Shown: piece by piece, positions 11,249 through 22,605 of the stretch
Position numbering within the stretch: the stretch's first letter is position 1
Layout of the letters: each line of letters begins with the position of its first letter
Origin: Blattamonas nauphoetae
Taxonomy: Eukaryota; Preaxostyla; Oxymonadida
Reading direction: 5' to 3'
DNA length: 64,000 nt
NCBI GenBank assembly: GCA_033064195.1
Contig: JARBJD010000106.1
Coordinates: 62,001-126,000, forward strand
Notes under the pieces: model-generated
The model's input: only the letters and a program-made list of their open reading frames with translations
Database searches by the model: none
Told to the model about the DNA's origin: nothing
Made by a program: the position numbers and the translations under genes

Positions 11249-11959
11249 TTAGTGGCAGTTTTCAGTCGTTTGGAGAGGGATGAGAGGTGCAGAGCTCATT
11301 GAACGCGCGTCGGACTGGCCGAGAATGTCAACGTACCTGCCTTCCCAGCTGACGAACAGGACGCAATGAGTGTCATCAAAACCAAGATTGTCGCACTCAA
11401 TGTAGATTGAACAATGAGCTTTTCCTTCAACAGGCAGGAGTGGCGGAGTTTGGCGTGTTTGGGGTATCATTCTTCTCTTCACCACCAGCTCCACCGAGAT
11501 GCTCAGTTTCAACAAAGGAGTGGAAACTCTTCGGATGTTCGAGCATTCCTAAGAAGCTTTATTAGAGCAGTACTTTCGGCGAAGAACAGAGAAGATGTGA
11601 GTGTTTGGACAGATCCAGTATCAAAATTAGGAAGAAGTGACGATTCATTTGCAGAAACACCATTTGCCGATGGATTGTTGGAATGTCCACTTTTTGGAGA
11701 GATGGGCGTGGAATTGCAGTCGACCATGTTTACTTCTGAGTTTGTTGAATTCGTGATATAAGCTGTTAAAATATGTCAATTCCACTTCATTGAGCACGTT
11801 TATCTTTTGTTGGTAGGTTTTTTGGAGCTGAATTGCTTCTGAAGCCACCATCTTCGATGTGGATGACTGATGGTGAATGAAGATGCATTGCTCCTCCACC
11901 AACAGTTGTAGTATTACGATTGAAGTAACAACGATATAAGTACGCAAGATCGCGATCAA
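11249..11959 (-). pseudogene. Signal-anchored protein fragment of unknown function
   Basis: The minus strand starts with a hydrophobic leader, MIAILRTYIVVTSIVILQLL, typical of a signal peptide or anchor. A helical stretch (AIQLQKTYQQKINVLNEVEL) follows. After frame changes that may be introns, it reads SLFFAESTALIKLLRNART and then GKAHCSIYIECDNLGFDD. It lies inside the inner element, upstream of and co-oriented with the pseudophosphatase pieces, so it could be their 5' part. I do not recognise the family. Confidence 0.35.
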
Positions 11960-12045
11960 GATCGATTCAAGCTCTGTTGGGAGCTGAACTGGAAATGATG
12001 ATGGAATCGAGGACAGTTAGTACTTCTAATTCACGGAAATTAACA

Positions 12046-12552
12046 AGCGCTTCGCATCCAGGTGTTGATTGCTGTTGTATGGTGCATCCTGAACTATCGA
12101 AGAGTCTCAATAAGTTGATTGGAGAGAAGAGGTGAGTTTAAGAGAGAGTGGGATGATCCGATTCAAAAAAAGGCAAATTCAATCCAATTGTCGAACATTA
12201 CTCATCCGATCATGAATACTGCTATAATTTCACAAAAATGTGTATGATCATGTCAGAAAAATCCATTGAAGAAAAAAGTTGACGATCCCGGGATTCGAAC
12301 CTGGGTCCCAACAGCGGAAGTCTCTGAATCTACCAACTCGTCTATTTGTCCATTTTTTTTTGATCAAACATCCACACTGATATGGTTTAAAAAAACCAAC
12401 TGTTTTTGCAGATTTCCAACGGTCATTCAGAAAACCAACGGTCGTTCAGAAAACCAACTGCAGCTTAGAATACCAACGGTCGTTCAGAAAACCAACTGCA
12501 GCTTAGAATACCAACGGTACTCGAGAAAACCAACTTTAAATTGAGATGGCCC
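12046..12552 (-). repeat. Right terminal inverted repeat of the inner element
   Basis: This is the mirror copy of 6001..6506, including the GTTGGTTTTCTGAACGACC modules and the tRNA-like sequence on the minus strand. It ends at GGCCC immediately before the duplicated CTGCAT. Confidence 0.85.
12281..12342 (-). other. Truncated tRNA-like sequence (right arm)
   Basis: This is the identical mirror copy of 6211..6272 in the right inverted repeat, on the minus strand. It has the same T-arm GGTTCGAATCC and degenerate D-arm. Confidence 0.45.
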
Positions 12553-13840
12553 CTGCATGTCCAGTAACTCAAACAAAGATGCTAAAATTGCTGTTGAAGA
12601 AGGGACTTTTGATGTATCCAAAACAGAAGAAGGGTTTGACGTCACATCCCGCAAGCTTGTTGTCACAGGCAGTGGAATGACAAACATCAGAATCAAAATA
12701 TCAAAGCCAGCCAATCGAAGAACATCTTTCTCGGTGACATCTGGTCAATTGGACATGATAATAATCGCGTTCTCACTCAAAGGCGCAGCGGCCGGACTTC
12801 TGTTAACTATCTTAAATCTGAACGGAAAGGGGTCGCTGATTCTCGCAGGGTGCTATTTTACTAATTCAGTCAACGTGATCAAGTCCAGATTCACCGTTAT
12901 TCAGAAGGGCACACTCAAAGTCACCAAATGTGATTTCCTGTCACTTCCATCAACCTACACACACGATCTTGTCATAAACGTCTCACTGCAAGGGAATCTT
13001 CAGATCTTAATCGACACTTGCGTGTTCACCTCGATCACTCTCCAAAATCCTGACGATCTCTTCCAATCTGCGGTTCTTCTTAACATCGAAGGAGATATGA
13101 CCAACTACCATCTGCAAGCGGTGACATTCACAGGAGGAGCAGCATAAAAGGCTCAGACCTTCTTTTTACATGTTCAGATGTTGAGCCGGTTCTCATCCGT
13201 TCCCACTGCAGATTCAGCTTCAAAGACAACAAAAAGGGCAACAGACGCTTCCACGTCAAAACAGAAACAAATAGAGAATCTAAACAATTTCGTTCTTCAA
13301 TGGTATTTCTCAAGACAGACGCTTTTCGTTTCCAGCCACTGGAAATGACAATCGCAATGGCAAAACGGCAGAAATTGAATGCAAATCAATCAGCCGCGAC
13401 GATGCCACCAATCCGTGCACCGCAGCAGGCCGACATCAAAGCGCTGTGAAGGTTCGCCTTCCTATCACCGTTGGGACTGTTCATCTCCTCGTCCGCGACT
13501 GAGCTGTGGCTCGTCGTTCGCCTTCCGTTTCGCTGATTGTAGACAGCAGCTGTATGTGAAGATTCCCTCAGCGGATCGGAAGACAGAGGCAACTCCCGAT
13601 GGAACTGGAATTGCGCACCAAGGATTCAGTGTTCGAGTTGAAGCTGAGAAAGAAGGCGAGAAGGAACTGAACAAGCCGTATTCGCCTATCAAAATGAATA
13701 CCCTCTCCTCTCGCTCGATCCTCCTCAACCCCAACAACCAAGTTCTCTTTGTCCTTCCCGAATCATACGCAAGAGTAGCTGGCCTCGACTGCACAAACTT
13801 CTCCACAATGCAGTCAGAGAATATAGTCAAGTCCTGAAAG

Positions 13841-14207
13841 TTGAACAGAATGTGTTAGAGACGAGAACATTCACTTTAAAGATATCCATTTCATTTAGAG
13901 CCACTGTTCTTGTCACAGGACCATCTCGTCTCCTATAAAGATTTTATTTTGCATTCTTCTGTCATTTTTTTACACGGTACAATCACGACGGTTCACCAGG
14001 CTTCTCCTTCCGGCTCAATAAGAACGAAGTATGGGTTGATCAATCCAGACGTAGATACACGCGTTAGATGAAGTTCTACTTACTAGTATGATCTGATTTC
14101 AACAAGGTAATCCATCTAGTATCGAAATAGAGACTTATGTGATGTGTTCCGTTTCTGAACAGTGTGTGTGCTGAAAAAGTCTAAAATTGCGCAAAAGCTC
14201 AGGGTAA
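13841..14207. other. Right terminal region of the outer element
   Basis: No gene is visible. The stretch ends in CTGAACAGTGTGTG followed by the terminal GCTCAGGGTAA at 14207. Confidence 0.5.
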
Positions 14208-17200
14208 ATGATCCGAGACTTTGAATTCGGGCGGGGGAAAGAGATGACGGATGAACTTCAAAACGAGCTGGACGACCTCTGTCTCGCGTTCTACAAACCG
14301 ACGAAGGATTACATCGTCCATCTCTCGCTCCATCCGTTCGCTTTGGGTGACAAGTACCATGACAGGATTCTTGACTTTCTCAGAAACGACTATCTCTCGT
14401 CTGCCAAAACTGGTCTGGCACGGTTTTGTCAAGAAGAAGTGAGACGGGAGATGGATGAATCAGCTCTCTCGTCGTCGTCTCCACCGTTCATCCTCACATC
14501 AGAACTCATCCATTTTCACACACCCGATGAGATCATCAGCATTGTGGACAGAATTGTTGCTCTTCTCGACAGAGACTTATGTTTGGATGACGACACCATC
14601 CTTCGGATCTTCGCGTTCCACAAAAAGACTCTCAGTCGAGTCTATCTGCCCGATCTGTTCAGACAAGCTGGGAGATCAACTGAACAATACTTCCACGCAC
14701 TCGAGTCCCTCCTCACTCTCCACGTGAACTGCTCCCCTCGAACACCAATCGGCTGTCTCCTTTCCACTCGTCCAGATGAATATCAGGGAACATTGGACGA
14801 GTGGGACGATGTGGATCTGGAGACCGGATTGATTCTGATGCGAGTGATCAACCAGTCCAGCATTTCGCTCACACCCGACTCACCACTCGACAGCATCATT
14901 CGTTCTTTTGCCATCCATTGTCTGCCTCAAATTCACCACTGTGCTACTCGACTTCTTCAACCGCAGCTCGAGCGACTCATTTTCCCTTCCATCGACATCC
15001 TCGGCAAATACTTTGTCCAACCCCGTCGTTACGAGAAGCAAAATGCGGAGCTTCAAGAGACAACATTCATCGACGTCTGCAGATTGTGTGATCAGCGCGT
15101 GATTGCTCGATGTGCCAGCAGAACTGGATTCTTCTCTCGTCTCGTGGCTGATCTGCTCAAGGACGATTTCGATGCCAGAGAGTCTTTGTTCTTTGTGATC
15201 GTTGATGGTGGATGGAACACTTACGTTCGACCTGAAGATCAGAAGCCAATTCGAAAGACAGTTCCCCACTTTTTGGAGGAAGGCTGGCAGGATGCTTTGG
15301 AGACGATCTTTGTGAAGGAGGAGTTCAACTCTTCCGTTTCCAAATACTTAACAAGACGGACGATGGAATTCTTTGGCACAAATTTGGTCGAAGTGAAGTG
15401 GGATTGAGGCAGTGATGCTGTCCACTCCCAATCAACTTGAGTGCTCACAAATGGACGGATACAATCCGAACTGTGTTCATTTTTCTTTTCATTTCATTGA
15501 TTATTCTCATCTCATCAAAGAAACCTGGTTTCTCCTGACTTCATATTGTGAAGTCAGTCTCTATGACTGCAGAACTATGAAGGGATTTTGGTAAAAAAAG
15601 ACTTTCCATCAACAACATTATTTGAGTTGTCTAAAAAGAGAGAAACCAAAAACGATTAACTGATGAACAGAATGCATAGCGTCGTCGTGCAACAGTCGTT
15701 CAGTCCTTCCCTTCAACAAGTTCTGGCAATTCAGTCGACCCGCCGCTGACCATATCATCGCCCGTGCCACTACCTTTCACAGAATCGACCCTTTCCGTCA
15801 GATCTCCCTGCGATGGAGTCTGACCTTCCGAGACCACATTTTGGAAGTGAGCGTATTTGACTTGTTGAAACTTCCTCCGACGAACACAGACACACCCGAC
15901 GATGCAGCCGACAACCACACAAAAGAGCACAAACACGATTGCGGGCACGACAATCGCGATTGTCGTGGCGGCTGTTTTGGTGTGATCTTTGATCTTGATT
16001 GAGGTGGAGGAGCTCTCTTACCAGTCGCTCCTCACAAACCTTAGCTCCCACTCCATTGAGATAAGTCCTATGAAGTGGCCCACAGGTCCTTTTGATCCAA
16101 ATGGTTTCACAAATACCTGAACTATGAGTGCTATCCGGACATGAAGAACATATAAATTTTCACATATTGGCACGATTTCCTAGAGTTCTCGAACCTAACT
16201 CATCATTTACATTGTGTCACGAACGACAGTTCCGTCCGCTCAATCTTCAGCTCCGAGTCGTATTGTCTCTTCCATAACACACACCAATCGGCCCTCCAAG
16301 AAGCAATTATCAGACCAGGTTCCACTAAAAATGTATAAAGTTCCAAGATAGCACGAATAAGTTCTGACAAGTTTGAAGGGAGAATCATCAAGTCTATCTT
16401 CCTCTCATAGTTCCTGGAATGGAGCTTCGAACACGACGTTTACCAAAGCAAGAATAATAGCAACGAAGGTGCAAGAAGCACAAAACACTCATAGTTCACT
16501 CCCTCCCTCCTCGATCAATTTCGAAGGAAACTCGTTGGGAGGATGAATATAACGCAAGGAAGAACGCTTAAATGCAATTGATTGTTAGTTGTTCCAGCTT
16601 GATGTGTCGTTCAAACGATACTCACAACATCTTAGATCCCCCAACATGTGATTGAGGAGGACAAGGAGAGTGGCTTTTGCGCAGGTCGAATTAACCATAG
16701 ATACCCCCATTATCCCCTTCTAGGCTGCCACCTCCACTGATCGATCCACCAGAACCGACACAGAACTCGTTTTTCCCTTGATGATGGCAAGACATTCCCG
16801 CTCGTTATCCTGACGATATTCAAACTACTGGATCGTCACTATCTTGTTTTTTAAGATGTTCGGAACAATGTCACATCAGCCTTTGACATCTGCGGCCATT
16901 CAATCAGGATGGGGATTACACAATTTTGCCAATCACTCAACGGATGTAGGTGGAAGTTACGCTATCACTGGGTACACAAGTCTCTTCATCTACCAAGTAT
17001 TAGTCACAGTTTCTCTGCATTTTTGGAAGAGAATGGTGTTACGGATTGTACACCCTGCCTTCTTTAAGGAGTACCTTGCCTCTATCGGAATCGAACGAGA
17101 TGGAAAGAGCTCATAGGCTCCCTTCCCCTAACCTCTCTTTTCTCGAAGAAGTAAGAAATTGTCAAGGACAATCATCGAGACAGCGGTATTGGCACGGAAA

Positions 17201-17343
17201 AATGCAAATTGACCAGCACACACTCGACGACTTTGATGTGTAGCTGAGAATCCGGTTAATTCTACAAGACTAGAACTAATTTCCAAGCACAGAGGTAATT
17301 GAGGTTGGACACGGCAAGGCCCTTTTGTGGTCTGACACGATCC

Positions 17344-17553
17344 CTACAGCGAACTCTCCGAGGAAGTGACATTCACTACCAAAGTTAAATCGACGGGAAG
17401 CTTGGAGAGATTCATCTTCACTCTTTCGCTCTGATGAAGTTGGTGGTCGCTTGCTCCGTTGTCAATGCTCCCAGGGTTGCTGTTGTCAGGTGGATAAACA
17501 CCGTGCAAGAACACGGCTAGCTTGAATCGTCTCCACAGCTTCACATCTCGCAA
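17344..17553 (-). pseudogene. Possible TerD-like domain relic
   Basis: A short minus-strand block reads VFLHGVYPPDNSNPGSIDNG, then SERVKMNLSKLPVDLTLVVN. This resembles the part of TerD stress proteins that carries a GS-x-x-x-GDN-like turn, an acidic stretch and a D-L-SKLP-V strand. The calcium-binding acidic residues are not clearly kept and the remainder is missing. It lies inside the 4.6-kb insertion with no intact neighbour. A chance resemblance is possible. Confidence 0.25.
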
Positions 17554-17599
17554 GTTTCAATCAACTTTTCTCAATCTCCGCCAGATGAGATCGCAATCC

Positions 17600-20300
17600 A
17601 CTATTGCATAACATGCACGTTAATCCATCCTCACCCAACCGCTGAGATTATCACTGACTGGGTCACAACGGGTATCACGAAACAGTCAATTGGTGGGTCA
17701 CCGACATCCAAACGAAATATCACGAGATGAGTCAGGATGAACACAGAAGTCAAGACACTCTGGTTCGTATCTCTCGTAGAGCGCGCTCCGCACTGCAAGC
17801 GTCGGATCCACGTCAGTTCTTTAGTCACGGGAGCGCACGCTGACGACCTTCTCGAACGGGAAAGTCGCTCAAAGAGATCTCTCGGTGGTACCAGCGAAGA
17901 TTGTTCATAAGTGACAACGCTCCACATGTCAGACAGACCTCTCCAATGCAACTATTTGCGCAGTCATTGCTCCACGAATCACAGTCGCAGCGCAATCGAG
18001 GAACTGACACCTGGTCACGATGATAGTGGACTCTGTCATGCAAACTGTCCAGACCACCGCCGATTCATCGTAATAATGGTGAAATCGTCAGTGTGCAGAG
18101 GATAAAATCGTAGTCTTCGGCAGAAAGAAAACCAAGATACGATGAAGCACGCAACTCATCTACTTGTGTAGCCGCCGAGCAATATTCGAATCTGAGGTGC
18201 GAACCAGCGACATCCTCTCCACCCAAAACTCGGAATAACATTGACATCCCTTCGCTCATTCCTGAACCGGCTGTATTGCTCGTAGAGCATCCTTTGACCC
18301 TGGTATTGGCGATGGGAAGCCATCACCAAACAGCTCCGCGAGGCCATCTCACCATCTGAAGCTTCGCTCCTCAAATAGGTGCCCCTTCGGATTTCTCATT
18401 TGCAAGTGATCATCGGGATCAGAAGACACAGCCTGCAGATGAGACAGAGTCAATCGTCTTCCACTGTCTTCTTTCGTATCCTCACAGGGAAGCTCTCCTG
18501 CTTGACTCTCTTCGCAAGTGAATGGGAGATTGTTTTGTAGACTTTATTTTGAAAGAAAGTCGCAACTACACTACCAAGAACTTACCCAGTTATCATCGAC
18601 ACACCAACCAGCCCCACTTATCTGGCCTTCATACTCGAACGTTAAAAGCATTCCTTCTTTCATGAATGTCACACCAGTGATGACACTTACAACAAAGAAT
18701 CAAACAATACCTTAATAGTCATCCTGGTTTTTCCTCGTTCCCTCTCTGAGTAGCACCGTTCATCTCTATAATGGATCCTTTCACTGTTCAACGAAACGGA
18801 ATGGAAAACTGACTGTTGACGTCATCAATGAATTTCCACGAAGTCTTGAACGGAAGTAAGAGAGATGATAGGGAAGCGAAAGCCTCACCCGACGAAGGAT
18901 AAATCAACGATGACACAGTGAAGGTGAAGAAGGGTATGTGAAGAACGATGCGGACGAAGATCAGCAAGCCAACGATTACCTCGATGAAGAAGATGACAAG
19001 ACAATAAGATCTGGATGAATGAATCAGACGACATCATTGATTTCACCAGCGGTGATGATGATCTGACTGAGTTGAAAGCACAGTACTCTCTTCACATCCC
19101 GAAAGCAAACTGAATCCTTACTCAGTGAACACCTACAACAAAAACTTCACCCATCACGTGCGGTGCGATCTTGAACTCGAAATGCGGAATGGGCCAATCA
19201 CTCTTCTACGCGACTCCGCGTTGAGAGTCACCTGTTGGGAGTCGATCCGACCGCCAAGGCATCAAGAACCCGAAGATTGTTGGTGATGCCATCAAGAAGA
19301 ACGACGGCCTGGATGAGCTTCATCAGTAGCGCGAAACGATCAAGATCATCTCACTGAGCAGGTTCGACAGTGTTGTGTATCCCAAAGAGTTCCACATAAT
19401 CGCCAACTCTCAGCATGTCCGCACGGGTCCAATGACAGAATCGGAGGAAGATTCAGTTAGAAATGAAAAAAGACACACTTGACGAGGGGAGAATAGACGA
19501 GAACGACGATATCAGCCATCTCAAAATGACTCCAACGAAGCGGAATTCAAGCTAGATGACGATCACAAAGCGAAGGAAGAAGAAAAATCCAGCCACGCAT
19601 CTTTTAAAGAGCGGAGGCTCGTTGAAAGAGACGACGTCAACGAGAATGAGAGAACAACTGCAGAGCGAAGCCAAGACAGCTCTCAACGATGAAACTACTC
19701 TTCACCCACAAGTCACACTTCGCCATCCGAACAACATATAAACTCGTGTAGAGCAAGTAACAGCCTTCAAACGAAGAACACTGCACTTCTTTAGCGTGCA
19801 GATCGTACTCACTATACAGTATTGCGAAAGAAGGTCGTGTTGTTCGTGCAAATTCAGAACTGACAGATCCTAATCTGGATACCGAACATAATCTGTCACC
19901 CCCTCGAAATTTCTTCCACAATAAGATCAAACATGAACCAGCACGAATACAGTCAGAGGGAACGTCATCATCCTCGCAATCGTCGTACTGGACACGATCA
20001 TGTCGCCGATTACCAAAATTGTCCTAAAACGCAGAGAATCGGCATTCCGATTATTTACCGGAGGGTTGCTCTGTTCGACGCAGTCAGAATCGTCGTCGAG
20101 CTAGGCTTCGGCCACGTCCCGCAAGGTTCGCTTGCGAATAGGACGAACCATACAAATCTCGATGACAGCCACTGATCGTGGAGTCACGGTCCAAAAAAGC
20201 AGTCATCACGTTCCACATTGATGAATGATTCACTCAACAGATATGTTCTTTCTTTCGATTCAACTCTCTGTTTTCGTCTTGTTTGTTTGATAGTGATCTC
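17600..20300. other. Decayed interior of the 4.6-kb insertion
   Basis: Protein-like runs occur on both strands but are broken every 50 to 100 codons: a minus-strand run around 17825..18374, and a plus-strand acidic run around 18950..19740 with many Asp and Glu codons. I recognise no family. It looks like old coding DNA in decay. Confidence 0.4.
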
Positions 20301-22281
20301 TGTCCTGTTCAACTCTCAATGGAGTGGGAGCTAAGGTTTGTGAGGAGCGACTGGTAAGAGAGCTCCTCTTACACAAACCGAAGCTCCCACGAGTTTCCCA
20401 ACCTGCCATCACGATTTGCGGTCACAGTTGCCTTTGCTCCCATTTCCGTCGCGCAAGCGGCAGTTTCTTCAATCATTGGTTCGCCCTGATTGAAGAAAAA
20501 GAAGTGATAACGCTTATTAATGAAATGAATTTGGATCATTATTATTGTTGAAATGCATTTGTCCCTCAGGACCTGTGGGCCACTTCATAGGACTTATCTC
20601 AATGGAGTGGGAGCTTCGGTTTGTGTAAGATGAGCGCACATGTTGTCCGAAGCTCAGGGCCATGTGCCAGTCCTTCTTCACATCCAAATCAGGTTTCAGT
20701 TGTGAGTGGAGGATTGTTGCCACAAATCCAGTTTCTGTCCAGTCGGCGGTGTTCGCTCCTGTCAGCTCGATCAGTTTGTGCTTTCCAGTTTCTGTCTTTT
20801 TGTGCGGGAACACTTCAAAAATCTCCAATTTTAGGTCGCATGGAATGAGGAGTGTGCCTTTCATGATCACAACGAACTGGTCGTTCTCTGTGTCGAACAC
20901 CACTTTTGTTGTTTTCTCGTTGAATGAGGGAATAAACATCGGAGCTTTTATTTCAATCGAATCTTTCACAACTGTGCAGTTGTCGGCAGCAATCCAGAGC
21001 GGCTCGTCTGTTGATTGGGAGGTGGTGATTTTGATAGTGGCTTCGTTCCTGCATTCGATGTTCTGTCGCATCGATGGGAAGCCGTCGAACACCTTCCCGT
21101 TTTTGTTGAATGTGCAATTCTGGACGACGAGAGAGCCTCCATTCATGTTAATCACGCCCTGCTCGATGTTTTCGAAGGACGACGAGATGAAGCTGATGGT
21201 TGATTGTTCGAGGATGAACAATCCTGTTTTCCAACTGCACACAACCTCATTCGTATTAATTTCCTGTGCGAGCTCCGACTTCTCGACGAGCACAGTGCAG
21301 TGTTCGACGTTGAATGAGCTTCCCATTCCGAACACGAGGCATGTGACACCTGTTGATCCACTCACTGACACTGTCAGGTCTTTCAGAGCCAGAGAAGCTT
21401 TGGAAACCAACACCAGTCCCTTCATGTTGCCCTGAGTGGCTGATCTCGGCACACGAAGCGTGCTCTCACTTTGACTGAAGTTCTGGAGTGTGAGAGAAGA
21501 TCGTTCGGGAATCGTGATTGTTGTTGTTTGGCTGATTTCTCCTTTCAAATCCACTGTGATGTTCTTCATCCCCAACTCCTCCGACAGCTCAATCACTTTC
21601 CCAATTGATCCACACGGCTTCGTCTCCTCTCCGCAATCCTTCCCTTCCTCTTCTCCTTCCTCCACAACAAACACAGATTGAGCTGGTCGAGTATCCGTCA
21701 CGAAGGTCGATGAGGACACATCAAACAAGTTGAAATCGTCACCGGGAAGAGTCAGAGACACAAACGCATATTCTGTCTCGTATTGCAATGTGTTGTCGAA
21801 GCCAATGACGATTGGTTCTGACACTGCAGTGGTGTCATCGGCTCTAGTCACAGTGAATGCGATCCCGCCTGTGATCGTTGCAGTGAGTACTTCGTTTTCA
21901 GGAAAGTCTGTCCCACTCAGCGTCAGCTGCGCTTTCGTCCCCATCTTGTTGGTGTATGCAAAGTCAACATGAGTGATTTTGGGAGTGTGTTTGAGTTTGA
22001 ACGAGACGCCATCGAACACTGGCATCGACTCCTTCCTTCCTCCTCCGACTACCTTTACAGTGTACGACTGTCCGAAGATGAGACAGTCCGCTTTGCTTTC
22101 CTCGCTTGTGGAGAAGATCACGGAGAGTGTGTTGGTGTTTTCGTTGAATCGTGTCTTTGTGGTCGATGTGACACGAACACCCTTCTTGTCTGACACTTCC
22201 ACAGTCATTTCTGCGTTCTTCAGTTTGTTCCCGTAGAGTGTGATGATCGCTGTGTTTGAGGAAGCATCGAACTGGCATGTT

Positions 22282-22605
22282 CAGGGACCTGAGAAGGATC
22301 TGATCGATCAGACCTTCATTGATCAGACCTAATTTTTGTTCTTAACAGACTGTTTCATTAAAAGAGAGTTTACTTTCGAAAAAAACTGTGAAATGAGTCT
22401 AATCGACCATTCGAGAGGCAATCTGGTCATAATTGATTGTTTATTGCTTGAGTTGAACCGATCCGATGAAGAAAATGAAGTGAGAAAATGGAAAATGAGG
22501 AAAATCGATACTCCTAATTAGGAAACGGATCAGACCCTCAGTTTCGTGAGGTCTGATCCATGATCACACCTTCTGCAGTAATCTACAGACCTACTCAGAT
22601 CCCTG
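22282..22605. mobile_element. 324-bp hAT-type MITE in gene A
   Basis: The ends are CAGGGACCTGAGAAG and, inverted, CAGGGATCTGAGTAG. They are flanked by the exact 8-bp direct repeat GGCATGTT (22274..22281 and 22606..22613). CAGGG ends with an 8-bp duplication are the hallmark of hAT transposons. It is too short for a transposase. Internal GGTCTGATC repeats form further inverted pairs. The paralogue A' is continuous at this point, so the empty site is visible inside the window. Confidence 0.9.

Larger units (their letters stand above)
6001..12552. mobile_element. 6.55-kb element with about 506-bp terminal inverted repeats (inner layer)
   Basis: The left arm (6001..6506) and right arm (12046..12552) are near-identical in reverse complement; I find one length difference, in a T-run. 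The ends read GGGCCATCTCAATTTAAAG. A 6-bp direct repeat CTGCAT (5995..6000 and 12553..12558) flanks it, and removing the element restores the host frame. Long arms with a 6-bp duplication are known from Maverick/Polinton elements, but I recognise no polymerase B, integrase, ATPase or capsid gene, so I leave the class open. The interior carries decayed minus-strand gene pieces, including a phosphatase-fold region. The near-identity of the arms suggests a recent insertion or arm homogenisation. Confidence 0.8.
5816..13837 (+). pseudogene. Beta-helix surface-protein fragment, split by the inner element
   Basis: An exon-like block starts after the acceptor-like TTTTACACAG at 5815 and reads through LSLKPNCPYGNG and VVVNLSSTRVISAQSANHT to position 6000. 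The same frame resumes at 12553 after one copy of the 6-bp duplication, giving TMTCMSSNSNKDAK across the junction. The downstream part (to about 13147) has short beta-strand rungs such as LVVTGSGMTNIRIKIS and GTLKVTKCDFLS, the pattern of a right-handed beta-helix (pectin-lyase-like) surface protein. Beyond 13147 the similarity continues in changing frames with frequent stops, so the 3' part is decayed. No signal peptide or membrane anchor remains. It appears to be cargo of the 9.7-kb element. Confidence 0.55.
4474..14207. mobile_element. 9.7-kb DNA element inserted in ARM1 (outer layer)
   Basis: The ends are an 11-bp inverted repeat, TTACCCTGAGC on the left and GCTCAGGGTAA on the right. They are flanked by the exact direct repeat ATGATCCG (4466..4473 and 14208..14215), where the paralogous genes are continuous. 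A related string, CTGAACAGTGTGTG, lies in the same orientation close to both ends. An 8-bp duplication is typical of hAT, P and Merlin-type DNA transposons, but I see no transposase in the element. It carries a tandem array (5225..5745), a surface-protein fragment (5816..6000 plus 12553..13837) and the 6.55-kb inner element. It is probably non-autonomous; the superfamily is open. Confidence 0.8.
2889..15407 (+). pseudogene. ARM1: alpha-helical repeat protein, split by a 9.7-kb insertion
   Basis: This is a paralogue of the intact 923-residue protein at 40393..43164. Coding blocks are about 2889..4473 and 14208..15407, separated by a transposon (4474..14207) flanked by the 8-bp duplication ATGATCCG. 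Removing the element with one duplication restores the codons of HCMMIRDFEFG, which align with HCRIIREYEFG in ARM2. The codon at the ATG position of the paralogues is ATA here, and a 2-base insertion near 3288 shifts the frame, so the copy was probably dead independently of the insertion. The protein is basic and disordered at its N-terminus and then a long array of helices like ARM/HEAT repeats. Its function is unknown. It sits downstream of the CR-type gene, as ARM3 does in the right arm. Confidence 0.75.
16007..20628. mobile_element. 4.6-kb insertion with inverted ends in gene A
   Basis: The paralogue A' is continuous here, so 16009..20628 is inserted between the extracellular part and the membrane anchor. 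The left end (about 16030..16090) and right end (20557..20628) are inverted copies sharing AGCTCCCACTCCATTGAGAT. A further inverted copy of the left end, including GAGGAGCTCTCTTACCAGTC, lies at 20315..20369. The extreme right part, 20370..20628, has its own 22-bp inverted ends starting TTACACAAACCGAAGCTCCC. The flanks GAGGAGCT and GATGAGCG may be a decayed 8-bp target duplication. The interior has no intact gene. The structure suggests one element inside another, followed by rearrangement; the class is unknown. Confidence 0.6.

Noticed and set aside
6001-12552. Assignment of the inner element to Maverick/Polinton
   Set aside because: The arm length and 6-bp duplication fit, but no polymerase, integrase, packaging ATPase or capsid gene was recognised and the ends do not match the usual start.
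20324-20551. Small plus-strand frame MGAKVCEERLVREL
   Set aside because: It is formed by the inverted-repeat ends of the 4.6-kb insertion. The same peptide start occurs antisense to the surface-gene anchor region at 16051.
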